From the NCBI GenBank assembly GCA_036250225.1, contig JAPZLL010000026.1, positions 248,001-312,000 of the forward strand: a DNA stretch of 64,000 bases, given 5' to 3'. The translations under genes and the position numbers were made by a program. Positions 24,272 through 35,545 of this stretch are shown piece after piece. Source of the DNA: Cercophora sp. LCS_1 (lineage: Eukaryota; Ascomycota; Sordariomycetes; Sordariales; Lasiosphaeriaceae). Positions within the stretch are counted from its first letter, which is position 1. Every line of letters starts with the position of its first letter. The notes under the pieces were generated by a model. That model was given only the letters and a program-made list of their open reading frames with translations, was not told where the DNA came from and ran no database searches.

Positions 24272-26054
24272 ATGTCGACGGCCCCCGAGATCAAGGGGCT
24301 CAGCACCACCGCCGTGACGGCTAGTGCCGCCTCCAAGGATGAAAAGGTGTCGAGCTCGGCCACAGGGTCGCGCGAGAACCTCTCGTCCGACGAGAATGAG
24401 GGCTATGGCTCATCCGATGAGCACATCTTCAAGGACCCCGTCGTGGCCGAGCACTGGCGCGGCGTGTACGAGAACGCGCGCTACGAGAACCGCCACCGGT
24501 TCGACCCCGACTTTGAGTGGACGGCCGAGGAGGAGAAGAAGCTGGTGCGCAAGATCGACCTGCGCATCATGCTGTGGGCGTGGATCATGTTCATCGCCCT
24601 CGATCTGCATCGGAGAAATATCAACCGCGCCATCTCGGACAACATGTTGCCGGAGATCGGTACGTCGCTTGTCATCCCCTGACGCCACACCGCACACACC
24701 CGTGTGGTGGGCCACGTTGTCGCGTCGTTTCGGTTTGCTAATGGTTTTTCGTCGCGCGGCAGGCATGGACACCAATGAGTTCAACTACGGCCAGACCATC
24801 TTTTTGGCGTCCTTCCTCTCGGCAGAGCTTCCGAGTGGTCTGATCAGCAAGAAGCTCGGCGCCGACCGCTGGATTCCCTTCATCATGGTGGGCTGGTCCA
24901 TCACCGCCGGATCGCAGGCTTTCCTCAAGAATAAGGCCGGCTTCTACGCCATCAAGGCCCTGCTCGGTCTGCTGATGGGCGGTTTCATTCCGGACATCGT
25001 GCTGTGGCTCACCTACTATTACAAGTCCAAGGAGCTGCCGACGCGCTTGGCGTGGTTCTGGACGGCCCTCAGCACCGTCAACATTGTCGGCAGTTTGCTC
25101 GCGGCCGGTATCCTGCAGATGCGTGGCGTTCGCGGCTGGTCGGGCTGGCAGTGGCTGTTCCTAATTGAGGGTCTCATCACGCTTGTCATCGGCATCCTCT
25201 CGTGGGGCCTGATGCCGCCCGGACCGTGCCAGACGCGCAACTGGTTCCGCGGCAAGGACGGCTGGTTCTCGGAGCGGGAGGAGTACATCCTCGTCAACCG
25301 TCTTCTGCGCGACGACCCCAGCAAGGGCGACATGAACAACCGCCAGGCTGTTGGCCCGCTCCTGCTGTTCAAGGCCGTCAAGGACTGGGAGATGTGGCCG
25401 CTGTATCTGATTGGCCTGACGGCCTACATTCCGCCCTCGCCCATCAAGACGTATCTGTCGCTCATCCTGCGCAACCTCGGCTTCAGCGTCTTCGACTCCA
25501 ACCTGCTCGTCATGCCGGGCGAGTTCCTGTTTGCCGTCAACCTGCTCATCCTGACGTGGGTGTCGAAAAAGTTCAACGAGCGGGCCATCATCTCGTCCCT
25601 CTCCAACATCTGGATGCTCCCTTTCTTCGTCGCCCTCGTCACGCTCAAGGACGGCGGGTCGCCGTGGGTGCGCTACGCGCTGCTGACAGGCATCCTGTCG
25701 TACCCCTACTGCCACGCCATCCTGGTCGGCTGGAACGCGCGCAACAGCAACGCGGTGCGCACACGCGCCGTGTCGGCGGCGCTGTACAACATGTTTGTGC
25801 AGAGCGGCAACATCATTGCCAGCAACATCTACCGTGAGGACGACCGGCCGCTGTACAAGCGTGGCAACAAGATCCTGCTGGCCATTGTCAGCTTCAACAT
25901 CGTGCTGTTTTACGCCGTCAAGGGCTTCTACCTCTGGCGCAACAAGGTGCGCGAGGCGCGGTGGAACCAGCTGACGGAGCAGGAAAAGGCCGACTACATC
26001 CTGCACTCAAAGGACGAGGGACTCAAGCGGTTGGATTTCCGGTTTGCGCACTGA
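24272..26054 (+). CDS. MFS permease, Dal5/Liz1-like (vitamin or carboxylate uptake)
   Basis: Exons 24272-24659 and 24763-26054 are joined across a GTACGT intron and encode 559 residues. The junction reads LPEIGMDTNEFNYGQ. A long Ser/Glu-rich cytoplasmic N-terminus precedes KKLVRKIDLRIMLWAWIMF, then the usual 12 spans. RGWSGWQWLFLIEG and the conserved late segment RTRAVSAALYNMFVQSGNI place it in the Dal5 branch. The LDLHRRNINRA start and the tail NIYREDDRPLYKRGN are typical of Liz1/Fen2-like fungal pantothenate or biotin-type carriers. The substrate remains a guess. The first exon is read in a different frame from the long open frame that begins at 24324; the spliced model is the only one with a proper first span. 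Confidence 0.88.
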
Positions 26055-26847
26055 TGCATGCGGTCGCGTCGCGCGTCATCCAATTCATCCATCGGAGCCC
26101 AGCTCCGTTGCTCAGGTGCGGTTGTGGTGCGCTGCTAGGCGCACGATAATTAGTTTTTGATACCACGGCTAGTTCAAAAGTTTACCCTTTTTTTTTAACT
26201 TTGCCATCTGTCGTGCGTGCGCTGTCATTGTGACAAGTTTGATGAATCTGTCAAGTGTCGCTGCTGGCAGCACGGGAGCTGGCCAGCAGCTGCAAGTGTT
26301 GTTTCCGCATTGCAGCGCAGGGCATCTACCCCACCTCCCGCCACCAAACGGCCCCGGCCCGCTGCCCACCACCGAACAGCGGGTGCGGGCAGCGGTTTCC
26401 TGCCAAACACGGCCTAGCGGGATCGCTATCAAAACCCCTGAACACGCCAATCAACCCAAAAATCTCCACAGCGGTGGCCTGCCAACACGCCACTAACCCC
26501 TATCGCGGTATAGCCCCGGTTTTTTTCGCGCGTGGCAGCAACCACGCTTGCGCTTCACCGCCTCCGCCTCGGAATGGGTTGCGCGCCCATGAAGCGGGAA
26601 CGCCAAACATCCCCTCACTTTGCATTCGCCTTTTGCCATCTTTGCCCTGATCAAGGACGCCAAACGGCGTCTGTCACAGTCGCCAAATCCAGTCTCGTCT
26701 TGTCTCGTCTCATCTCACCCAACTCCGGTTTCCGCCCTCCCACCGAGACTGGACCAGACCAGACGGGACCAGGAGACCCCACCGCCATCTTCATCTCGTC
26801 GCCAACAAAATCAAATAGGGGGGGTAGCGACAAAAAGACCATCCAAA
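26055..26847. other. Intergenic stretch and promoter of the next gene
   Basis: No gene is seen. A poly-T tract lies at about 26187, and a TCTCGTC-rich leader runs directly before the ATG at 26848. Confidence 0.4.
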
Positions 26848-28461
26848 ATGTCCCTCCTCCCGGATTTCAACCTAACCTGGCTCCTCCGCTCCGTACGCGG
26901 CGAGATCTTCTCGGTCCACTCAAACCCCATCCTCGTCATCAACCGGCTCAACGCGCTCCGCCCGCTCGGCGACGCAGACAAAGACGCCCTCCTCGGCGCC
27001 ATCTTGTCTCTGGGCCCATCGCTGCAAATGGCGCTCACCATGCTCCTGGAACTCCTGCCGCAAGATGAATCCCGCGAACGACTAGGCGAAGTCCTCTGTC
27101 CCACGCTCGGACAGCTGCATAAGCTCCTCACGCTGACACTCACTTCATTTGAAAGGAGGGGCGTGGGGAATATTGGCGGCGGGAAAGGGCTGGAGCGAGG
27201 AGAACGAGGGAAAAAAGCTAGGAGTGAGCCCCGTACGCCGAAACGGCCTGCCACGGCGAGGGACGTGCCGAGTATCAGGGTGGAAGAGGAAAGGAGGCCG
27301 CACACGGCACGACCAGAGTTTCCGATGCCCCCACCTTTTGGGATGGGGATGAATCTGGGAATGGGGGTGGGGATGGGGATGGGGATGGGCGGGCTGGGGA
27401 CTGTGTTTGAGAGACGGGATCCGGCGGCGGATTTGGCGCTGCAGAAGGAGTTGAGGGCCGAGATGCGGGTCAATGCGGCGATTCAAGTTGCTGTTGATTC
27501 ACTCGAGTTTGCGGAGGGGCAGTTGAGGATTGTCAAGGAGGTCAATCGGTTGAGTGGGGGGAGTGAGTACTCATCATCCTCTTCTTGATAGGGAAAGTGA
27601 TGAATGAGGGCGGGATATGCTGACAAAGACCAGGTTTTGAATTGCTGCAACGGCACTTTTACGAGGGCTATAACCGGATTTTGTTCCGGGCGTTGGAGTT
27701 GGAACGCCGCGAGTTTGACAGTCCGCCGTATGCTGCCAGCGTTGCGGACCCTGAGCCGGCTGCGAGTGAGAGTCAGGGCGCGACCGAGGAGACGCATCAC
27801 CAGTTATCGGTCTCGTTTGATAGTCCCGTCGCGTTGCCGCCTTTGCCGCCGATGGGGTCGCCGAAACGGTCGCCAGTTGCGCCGAGGCGGTATTTGACGA
27901 GAAGGAATACCGCGCAGGGCATCGCTGAGAAGGGTGAGTCTTTTTTGGCCTCGAGGGTGGTTGGTGCAAAACTGACAAATGGCAGATGCATTGCGGGGCG
28001 AGCAAAAAGCAAAGCTGAAACGCAGACTGTCACTCGCGGAGGAACTTGCTTTGGCCGATGATGACGATGATGATGATGATTACAGCGGGAGTGGCGGCGG
28101 TGAAAGTGACGACGAACAAGATGAGGGCATGACAGACTCGAATCCCAATCTCAAACAGCAGAGCGAGTCGGAGAGTTCAGAGGCAGAAAGCGAAGATTCA
28201 GAAGAGGAGGAGCCTGGACACAGCGAGTCCCCAGCTGGCGACTCGGAGAGCGAAGACACGAGCATGGGCGAGGACGACGAAAGCGAAGGAGACGACGATG
28301 AGACAACGCCGCCGGCTGTGCCCCCGACAGCAGCGAATGCGCTGCAAAAGGATGGGATATCGGTTAGAGTCAAACGGTTGGAAACAAGGGTTGCCGTGAT
28401 AAGTCCACCAACGTCACCCGAGAGACAACCGGTTGCGTCGACAGATTCCGAGGTGGATTGA
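26848..28461 (+). CDS. Unrecognised protein with acidic C-terminal region
   Basis: Exons 26848-27562, 27634-27933 and 27986-28461 give 496 residues. Both introns start GTGAGT and the frame holds across both. The N-terminal 110 residues look globular and helical (SLLPDFNLTWLLRSVRGEIF, then LMQ-type helices up to LHKLLTLTLTSFERR). A Gly-Met repeat tract follows, encoded by GGGGAT units near 27340-27390. A helical block (ELRAEMRVNAAIQVAVDSLEF) continues over intron 1 into FELLQRHFYEGYNRILFRALELERREF. The C-terminal third is disordered and very acidic, with an eight-Asp run near 28060 and many Ser-Glu repeats. I do not recognise the family. Acidic tails of this kind occur in chromatin or scaffolding proteins, which is inference only. 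Confidence 0.75.
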
Positions 28462-28800
28462 CTGATGAGAGATGTAGATATGATGTGACGTGATGGATGA
28501 TGGATAGCATGGTACATAGAATGCATGGGCCGGGACATAATGCATTGGCTCAAAAGTTTACTTCGTCAACTTGGTTCCGACTGGAGAAATGTGTGTTGGT
28601 TGTGATGCATGCTGACGGGATCGGATAGCTCCGGGGCACGGCGGGAGTAACGGGGTTCGGCCTTCGCACCTCGGCCGCATCTAAACACCGGCTGACCAAG
28701 ATTGTACAACACCGAGGGCGCGATTCTTTGTTATAAAATGCATTCATAAGTCAACACCAGGCTCACGAAACAGCAACTCGCCCGTTACACTTGATCCACC

Positions 28801-29397
28801 ATGGCAATCCCAATCATCACCGTCGGTGCAACCGCCCAAATGGGTGCCCGCGTCAACGCAGCCCTTGCTCCGGAATACGAAGGTATCCCTCCCTTCCCTC
28901 ACCATCCCTGTGCCACTATTCTCATCTCTTCCCTTCGCTCCCTGCCTCTTCACCCCTTCTCGTTGAGCCCTGCCTATTGAATCGCAAACTTTGGTTCCCG
29001 CTGTTTGTGTTGACACAGGAGCCAAGTAATCCACTTCGCCCTAGCCGCCTCCCGCGACTCCGAAATCCCCCTCCTCCTCGCCACCATCCCACCCAACCCG
29101 CCCAACCTCCCCTCCCCGAGCACCACAGCCGGCACAGGCAACTGGACGCAGCCACCGCGTGCAATCGCGTTCGGCGCACTGGTTCCGGAGGAAGACGCCC
29201 GCGCCCTGCACAAGCGTGTGTACGAAGAGAATCCAGACGCGATCAAGCTCCCGTGGTTGGTGGTTGACCAGAGTATACCGAGACCCGAGGTGGTTGGGAA
29301 TGAGGAAGGGTACGGGCGGTATATGGTTGGACGGTTTAGGAAGGGGTTGGAGGGGGTTTTGGAACGAGGTGATAAGGAGGGTGTTGTTTTGATCTAA
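28801..29397 (+). CDS. Small conserved-looking fungal protein, function unknown
   Basis: Exons 28801-28882 and 29027-29397 encode 150 residues. The acceptor is the AAG just before 29027, not the closer CAG. Only this choice gives an open frame and the smooth reading PEYEVIHFALAASRDSEIP. The N-terminus IPIITVGATAQMGARVNAAL looks like a nucleotide-binding or Rossmann-like strand-turn, but the rest does not complete a known fold by eye. The C-terminus (EEGYGRYMVGRFRKGLEGVLERG) is helical. No signal peptide or membrane span is visible. I recall short proteins of this type from other filamentous fungi but cannot name a function. Confidence 0.65.
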
Positions 29398-30252
29398 TCC
29401 GTCAAGGACACACTTGTGTCGACAAGTTCCCGATGGAAACGATGCCCTGGGGCGTAGGCGGCCGTGGATGTCAGTGACGAAGCCTACGTACCTAGGTAGT
29501 ATTGAAGTGGGTGCAAAAGGGGAAGACTAAAAATGATTGTTCACTAATTACCACTCCTGTTCGAGACAGCTACATTACGAGGACGGATACGGGTCAATGG
29601 AGGGCTTGGGAAGTAAAGAGCGCCTAGGTGACTGGATATAAACGAAATAACAAAATGTATCAAATTAAAGAAAAAAGAAGCCAGGCGCGAGAAAAAAAAA
29701 AGAGGAAAAAAAAAGGATGAGGGGAATCGAACACAAGCTGTGCACCTTTCCAAGTAAGAGTCTTCCAAGTGAACTATCGGGGTCCAAGTGGACTCGCTAA
29801 CGGTGGCTTGATGTCAGTGCAGCCTGGTTTACTTCCTTATAAAGGTGTAGAGGGAAGGCGGATATTTCCAATCGGCAAGTCGAGCGAGGAAGGATGGGAG
29901 GGATAGACTGGTTGAGAGCGATTCAGGGGAATATAGGGTAAACAAATAAAGGGTAAATAAATTCCAAGAACAGAACAAGCATTTAGGGGGGTTTAAGGAG
30001 AGACAGAAACATTTGGGGCCATTTGGGCTGCATCTTGGGGGCAATCAGTGCTTGTATCACATGTGTGTTGTGTCCCAGCACGCCATTCCTCGCCCAACAC
30101 GCGCAAGATGATGTGCCGCGTCGACGTCGCGTTTCGGGCACGAATCTGACAAATCCGGGTCGGAAATGGGGGATTTCGTTCCACCATGACCGGCGACGCT
30201 GGGAACTATTTAAAACAACGAGACCGGAGTGATTTGATGAGAAACAACAAAG
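29398..30252. other. Intergenic stretch with a tRNA-like relic
   Basis: On the minus strand at about 29784-29714, an A-box-like TAGTTCACTTGG and a B-box-like TGTTCGATTCC are spaced as in a tRNA gene, with T-runs after them. The acceptor and T stems do not pair, so I do not call a tRNA. Long A-tracts lie at about 29690-29720. The promoter of the amino-acid permease is at the right. Confidence 0.4.
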
Positions 30253-32049
30253 ATGGCTGACGCTGGGTCGGATCAGCCGCTTCTTGCGCAAGACGCGGAC
30301 AACGAATACAACAGCATTCGCAAGTCAACCGACTCCATCTCTTCACTCGAAAACGCCACAGATAATATCGAGATTCGGCGATCGATTGAGGATGACGTCC
30401 TCCCCGAGACGGCGGTCGTCGGGCGGAATCTTAGCTGGAGCAGCTGTTTCATCATAATCATTTCGCGGGTTGTGGGCAGTGGGATTTTTGCAACGCCCGG
30501 GGCGATTGCTTCCTCTGTTGGCAGTATTGGCTTGAGTCTCCTGCTTTGGATTGCGGGCGCCTTGATCAGTTGGTGTGGGTTGGCTGTTACGTTGGAGTAC
30601 GGGTGCATGCTGCCGAGATCAGGAGGCGAGTTTTTTTTTTTTTTTTTTGGCTTCGTTGATGAGTAGGGGCTGACGGTAAACAGGAGAAAAGGTTTACTTG
30701 GAGTTTACGTACAGAAGGCCAAGATTCTTTGCGTCTACCCTGGTGGCCGTACAGGCTGTTCTTCTAGGGTTTACGGCGAGTAACTGCATTGTCTTTGGCG
30801 AGTATGTCCTCTTTGCGCTCGGGAGGACACCTGCCGAGCATCAACTCGAGGTTCGGGTGCTAGCAGTCGGTCTCATGACTGCCGTCACGATTATCCACGG
30901 ATGTTTCCTCAAGACGGGAATCTTTATCCAAAACGTCCTTGGCTGGGTCAAGATCGGGCTGGTCATCTTCATGATTGGCGCTTCAGCAACCGTGGTGGCA
31001 ACAGGATATCGCCCTGTTCCGGATGGTAACAAACCGCATTTTCCGACAACATGGGCCGGTCTTTGGGAGGGCTCGGTATGGAACTGGGGCATTGTCAGCA
31101 CCGCTCTGTTCAAGGTGTTTTACTCGTATGCTGGATTGCAGAACGTCAATAACGTCATGAACGAGGTTCGGGATCCAGTGCGGACACTCAAGTCGGCGGC
31201 AACAACGGCACTGATTACGGCGTGTTTGCTGTACTTTTTGATCAATGTGGCGTACTTCCTTGTGGTCCCGCTGGACGAGATCAAGGAGAGCGGCGAGCTG
31301 ATCGCTGCCTTGTTTTTCCAAAAGACGTTTGGGCCGAGGTTTGGCATGATCTTTCTCCCGCTTGCTGTCGCCACTTCAGCGGCGGGGAATGTCATGGTGG
31401 TAACGTTCTCTGTGGTATGTATGCTGTTCTCTCACTTGCCAAAATACTAAACATAATGCAGGCTCGTCTGAACCAAGAGATTGCCCGCCAGGGCTTCCTC
31501 CCGTTTGGCGATTTGCTGTCGTCGACTAAGCCTTTTGGAGCTCCTCTCGGAGGCTTGATCGTGCACATCATTCCGTCACTAATCGTGATCTGCGTCCCGG
31601 CGAAGAACATATACTCCTTCATTCTCGACGTCGAGGGTTATCCCGGACAATTCTTCGTCTTGGCAACTTCGTTTGGGCTTATCTGGCTCCGATGGACCAG
31701 ACCCGATCTCAAGCGACCGTACAAGGCGTTCTTACCAGCAGTTTGGGCGAGAATTCTGCTATCTCTCGCCTTGGTTGCTGCGCCATTTGTGCCTCGTGAG
31801 GGAGAGGACGGCAGCGCTCATCTGTTCAGAGTTACGTATGCTCTGGTTGGCATCTCAATGTAAGTCTTCCAATTATACGCCAGTGCACTTGCTGACTCGT
31901 GTAGCATTCTTTTTGGAGTGATTTATTGGCTCTTCCTGGCCAAGATTCTCCCAAAGCTAGGCAATTACCGTCTTGAAGAGACAACGGACGTGCTAACTGA
32001 TGGCACAACCGTGACAAGACTGACACGCATTCCACTGGACAGTGACTAG
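30253..32049 (+). CDS. Mup1-like amino-acid permease (LAT/APC family)
   Basis: Four exons (30253-30625, 30684-31414, 31462-31859, 31905-32049) encode 548 residues. A polar N-terminus leads into LSWSSCFIIIISRVVGSGIF, the consensus first helix of the L-type amino-acid transporter group, with GSGIF in the substrate region. The motif RSGGEKVYLEF is characteristic of the yeast methionine permease Mup1 and its fungal relatives. It is assembled only if intron 1 uses a GC donor (AG|GCGAGT, exon end 30625). The nearby GT at 30630 leaves the wrong phase with both nearby acceptors. Intron 1 also holds an 18-T run. The later exons carry SYAGLQNVNNVMNEVRDP and the remaining spans. Likely role: plasma-membrane uptake of methionine or a similar amino acid. 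The family is sure, the substrate less so. Confidence 0.9.
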
Positions 32050-32239
32050 AGGCGTTGCTTATAAACCTTTCTTGACTCTGTACCTTCCTCATAGTAGATC
32101 CCAGTAGACTAGCAATCGGACAAATTATTCTTCTTGACTTATCACAGAAATATGAATCACTTTCAATGCCTCATCATGATTTTAATGCTGACCACCGGTG
32201 ATACCGTGATGTCGGTCCTGAATTTCTAATGCCAATATG

Positions 32240-32286
32240 GCTGCGGTTCAACAATGGCTCCGCGGTTCAACAGTAGATCCGCGGCA
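32240..32286. promoter_or_regulatory. Direct repeats with two CCGCGG palindromes
   Basis: GCGGTTCAACAATGGCTCC is followed directly by GCGGTTCAACAGTAGATCC and then GCGGCAG, creating CCGCGG at 32260-32265 and 32279-32284. The site is about 240-285 bp upstream of the desaturase-like gene. Paired CGG/CCG elements are typical targets of zinc-cluster regulators. The link to regulation is inference. Confidence 0.35.
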
Positions 32287-32524
32287 GTCCGACGCTTCCG
32301 TCGGTGGTGCAAGACTGTTGCGTCACCGATTGCGTGATTGTCGATTACCCCGGCGGGCCATCCATTGTCGACACAACTGACAAATCCAACGGCGGAACCC
32401 CGCACAGGATGTCGGGGCAACAAAGCTATAAGACAAGTGCCGACCACCGCGTTATCTAGCCAGAGATAGCTTCATCCTAAAGTGCATTGATCTCCACCAT
32501 ATCGAACACCATCTGATCATCACC

Positions 32525-33588
32525 ATGGCCGCCGCCGACGTTGCAACCCCACTTGCCCCGGTCCTCTCTGAGAAGATTGAACCCTTCAAAGACCAGGCCA
32601 AGGGAAAACACAATGTCCGCACCATCATGAACTACTACCTCGACCAAGGTCACCCTCCGGCTCCAACCTACATCGAGTGAGTACCTGTTTCCTCCCAGCA
32701 AGCCAGCAGCAGGCACTCGCTAACAGCCCCAGCCGTCCCGAGACCTTCGAGCGACCTGCACAACCTCTCGAAGTCACCGTGACCGACATCACCGGGGACG
32801 AAGACAAGTACACGCTCGACTCCCACGGCTTCCAGATCTACAAGCACACCAGCACCGAAAAGGACTTTGTCGACGACGCCAAGATCAAGGCGGAATACTA
32901 CCCCGAGACTGAGCAGCTGCTCAAAGATGCGTGAGTTCTGTTCTCTCCCTCTTCATTACAGAGTTCTTACAATGAATGTACAATAGAACCGGCGCATCCC
33001 GAATCTTCATCTTTGACCACACGATCCGTCGCCAAGCCCAAGACCAACGCACCTCGCCCAGACCTCTCCGCGGGCCTGTCCGCCGCGTCCACATCGACCA
33101 GTCTTACACAGCCTCCATCAACCGCGTGTCTTCCCATCTTCCCGATGAAGCGGAGACGCTCTTGCAGAAGCGCTTCCAGATCATCAATGTATGTCTCCCA
33201 CGATCATATTGACTCCCCCCCTCCCACCATGACCACAGCTTGTCTAACAGGGAGAACACAGGTCTGGCGCCCCATCAAAACAATCTTCAAGGACCCCCTC
33301 GGCGTCGCAGATGCCCACTCCGTCCCCGAAGAAGACTTGGTGGGCGTAGGCCTGATCTACCCCAACCGCAATGGCGAGACGTACACGGTCCGGCCGAACC
33401 CCAACCACCAGTGGTATTTCAAGTACGCGCAGACGCCTAGTGAGGTCACCTTGATCAAGTGTTTTGATAGTGAGGATGCACCGGGCCGGGCGAAGCGGGT
33501 GCCACATTCTGCGTTTGTGGATCCCGAGGAGGAGGATAAGGAGCCGAGGGAGAGTATTGAGGTCAGAACCCTGGTTTTTTATGATTAG
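32525..33588 (+). CDS. AsaB/GA4-desaturase-like oxygenase (CmcJ family)
   Basis: Four exons (32525-32676, 32733-32930, 32987-33188, 33262-33588) encode 292 residues. All junctions keep phase (YIDRPETFERP, LLKDATGASRIFIFDHTIRR, QIINVWRPIKTI). The central IFIFDHTIRR, RRVHIDQSYTASI and VWRPIKTIFKDPL, followed by the YPNRNGETYTVRPNPNHQWY segment, are the signature of the fungal family of GA4 desaturase (DES), AsaB and the CmcJ component of cephamycin methoxylation. These are non-heme iron, 2-oxoglutarate-type enzymes; HID is the likely first part of the metal site. The protein is probably cytosolic and acts on a small metabolite. A P450 gene lies 310 bp away on the opposite strand, pointing toward this one, which suggests but does not prove a shared pathway. 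Confidence 0.85.
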
Positions 33589-33898
33589 TGTGGAAGGGTG
33601 GGCGTTTGCGGAGGGACGGGTGTATAACAGATTGAATTATGACGTGTGATGATCGTTGTTTAAGTCGAGTTTTCGAGGACGGCCTAGGTCAGGAGTATGA
33701 TGAAGTGCGATTGTTTGAGATCCATCAAATGTATTGTGTTTGAATTATGTTCGAGGGGGAGGCTAATTATCCGCTCGGTTTGGGTAACTTCAAACATCAA
33801 CTCATAATCGTATTATTTGTCCCCAGACGCTACTCATCTATCATCCTATGCTTCTCGTGTTGATCCTCATGTTCATGTTTATGCCCATGCAATGCAGC

Positions 33899-35443
33899 TC
33901 AAGCCCTCACCCTCCTCCTAATCCGAATCTTTGCCTCCATCGGCGGAACCCTGGTCAGCCCAAACCACATATTCTTCGGCCGACTCTTCTCCAACGGCTC
34001 AAAGTCGTAGTTGAGCACCAGATGCGCCAACATCAACTTGAGTTCATTCGCCGCAAAGAACCGTCCCGGACAGGCATTCCTCCCATGCCCAAACGCCAAA
34101 TAATCGTTACTCGTCGTAGCAAACGACTTGGCCGCCCGCTTGATATACTCCACGCTCTCGTCCTGCCTCTGCGTCGAGAACCGAAACGGCCTAAACTCGT
34201 TCGCGTCGGGGTACTTGTCGTCGTCATGAAGCACCGCATACGACGGCACAGCAATATTCGTCCCATACGGCAACTTGACGCCAGACGGCGTCACCACCCC
34301 CTCCCTGGCCGTCACCATCCTCCCCAGCCCGACCGTCGCAAACGAGTTCAACCGCGCCGACTCCCGCATCACGCTATCCAGCTTCTCCATCCTCGCCAGC
34401 GCCTTCTTGTTCCACTCGCCGCCGTTCTCCGCCAAAACCGCCTCGATCTCCTCCCTCAGCTCATCCACGTCTTGCGGCCGTCCGTACGCGAGATCCAATA
34501 TCGCTCCCGTCAGCCCAAAAGAACTGGTATGGATGGCGGCGAAATTCAGCAACAGAACCCGTCCCGCCAGCGTCGACGTGCTCCAGAGCGCTGGCTCCCC
34601 CATGGCCTTGGCCTGGCCGATGCACCACCCCAGGAAATCATTTTTCGCCTTTTCGCTCTCGTCAAACTCCTTCACCCGCGCTCGGATCTCCGGACCGAGT
34701 CGACGTTCCCATTTCTTCGCGACGATCCAGATCCGTGCTCGCAGCGCAGCGCCTAGAACCGTCTTGACGGGACCCCAGCACATGCGCAGCATCACCGCAG
34801 CCATCGGCACAATCTGCGCGTATTGCCCGGCTAGCTGGAGGAGGGTTTCGTCTCGGCATAGAGGTGCACCGATGAAGACGCGGTTGCTCACTGCTCCCAC
34901 CATCTTGAACACGCTTTTGTAGACGCATACTTCCCCCTCGGCAGAGTCGGTGTCCCAGTACTTGGAGACGCTCCATTCCGTTTCTTCAGCGACGTCGGGC
35001 ACCAAGTTCCCCACCTGGTTCGTCAACGTTGTGGTGATGAGTTTGTGGTGGATCGGACGGTGGACGAGTTCCGGGTCGGGTGTGGTGTGGTCGATTTGGA
35101 GGGTTTCCATGACCAAGCTGTGCATGTCTAGGATTGTGTCGGGTTGTTCGACAACCCATTGCGTGTCGGAGCGGGGGAGAAGAACCATGTCGCCGGTGAG
35201 GATGGGGAGGATGACCGGTTTGTTGCGGTGGTGCGTGTCCGCGAGGAGGATGGCGGATTTGAAGTCTTTGGTGGTGGCGATGCGGGCGCGGAGGTGGGGG
35301 AAGAGGAAGGAGGGGGGACGGTTGATGACCGGGAGGGAGAGGCGTCGTCGGGAGGGGAGGATGAGGTAGATGATGATGGAGAGTAGGAGGAGGAGAACTG
35401 GGAGGGGGACGGCGTTGAGCATTTTCGGGAGCTGGATTGTCAT
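33899..35443 (-). CDS. Cytochrome P450, ent-kaurene-oxidase-like
   Basis: A single exon encodes 514 residues from ATG 35443; an in-frame start further upstream at 35545 is less likely. An N-terminal membrane anchor (AVPLPVLLLLLSIIIYLIL) is present. The I-helix reads NFAAIHTSSFGLTG, lacking the usual acid-alcohol pair but typical of the kaurene-oxidase-like fungal group. ESAR is the ExxR motif and FRPFRF is the PERF-region equivalent. The heme loop is FGHGRNACPGRFFAANELK, containing the Cys ligand. All key elements are present. Fungal relatives oxidise diterpenes, indole diterpenes and other lipophilic metabolites. The nearby AsaB/DES-like gene is convergent, and the same two enzyme types co-occur in the gibberellin cluster of Fusarium. 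No terpene cyclase is seen in this window. Confidence 0.92.
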   Translation of the reverse strand: MTIQLPKMLNAVPLPVLLLLLSIIIYLILPSRRRLSLPVINRPPSFLFPHLRARIATTKDFKSAILLADTHHRNKPVILPILTGDMVLLPRSDTQWVVEQPDTILDMHSLVMETLQIDHTTPDPELVHRPIHHKLITTTLTNQVGNLVPDVAEETEWSVSKYWDTDSAEGEVCVYKSVFKMVGAVSNRVFIGAPLCRDETLLQLAGQYAQIVPMAAVMLRMCWGPVKTVLGAALRARIWIVAKKWERRLGPEIRARVKEFDESEKAKNDFLGWCIGQAKAMGEPALWSTSTLAGRVLLLNFAAIHTSSFGLTGAILDLAYGRPQDVDELREEIEAVLAENGGEWNKKALARMEKLDSVMRESARLNSFATVGLGRMVTAREGVVTPSGVKLPYGTNIAVPSYAVLHDDDKYPDANEFRPFRFSTQRQDESVEYIKRAAKSFATTSNDYLAFGHGRNACPGRFFAANELKLMLAHLVLNYDFEPLEKSRPKNMWFGLTRVPPMEAKIRIRRRVRA

Positions 35444-35545
35444 TGTTGCGGTTTGATCATTTCTATTGATGATGATGATGATGAAGAGAGAAAGAAAGAA
35501 ATGGCTCGGAAGGAAACGCTGAAGAAGGGAGTGGTGATGTTTCAT

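Noticed and set aside
24324..24762. Long plus-strand frame starting in Arg/Ser-rich sequence that merges with the permease
   Set aside because: It reads exon 1 and the intron in the wrong frame. The spliced model gives a proper MFS N-terminus.
29714..29784. tRNA-like sequence on the minus strand with A-box, B-box and T-run
   Set aside because: The acceptor and T stems do not base-pair and no anticodon arm folds well. It may be a tRNA-derived relic, but it is not callable as a tRNA gene.
30253..35443. A full secondary-metabolite cluster
   Set aside because: Only a permease, one oxygenase and one P450 are present. No backbone synthase, transcription factor or dedicated efflux pump is seen.
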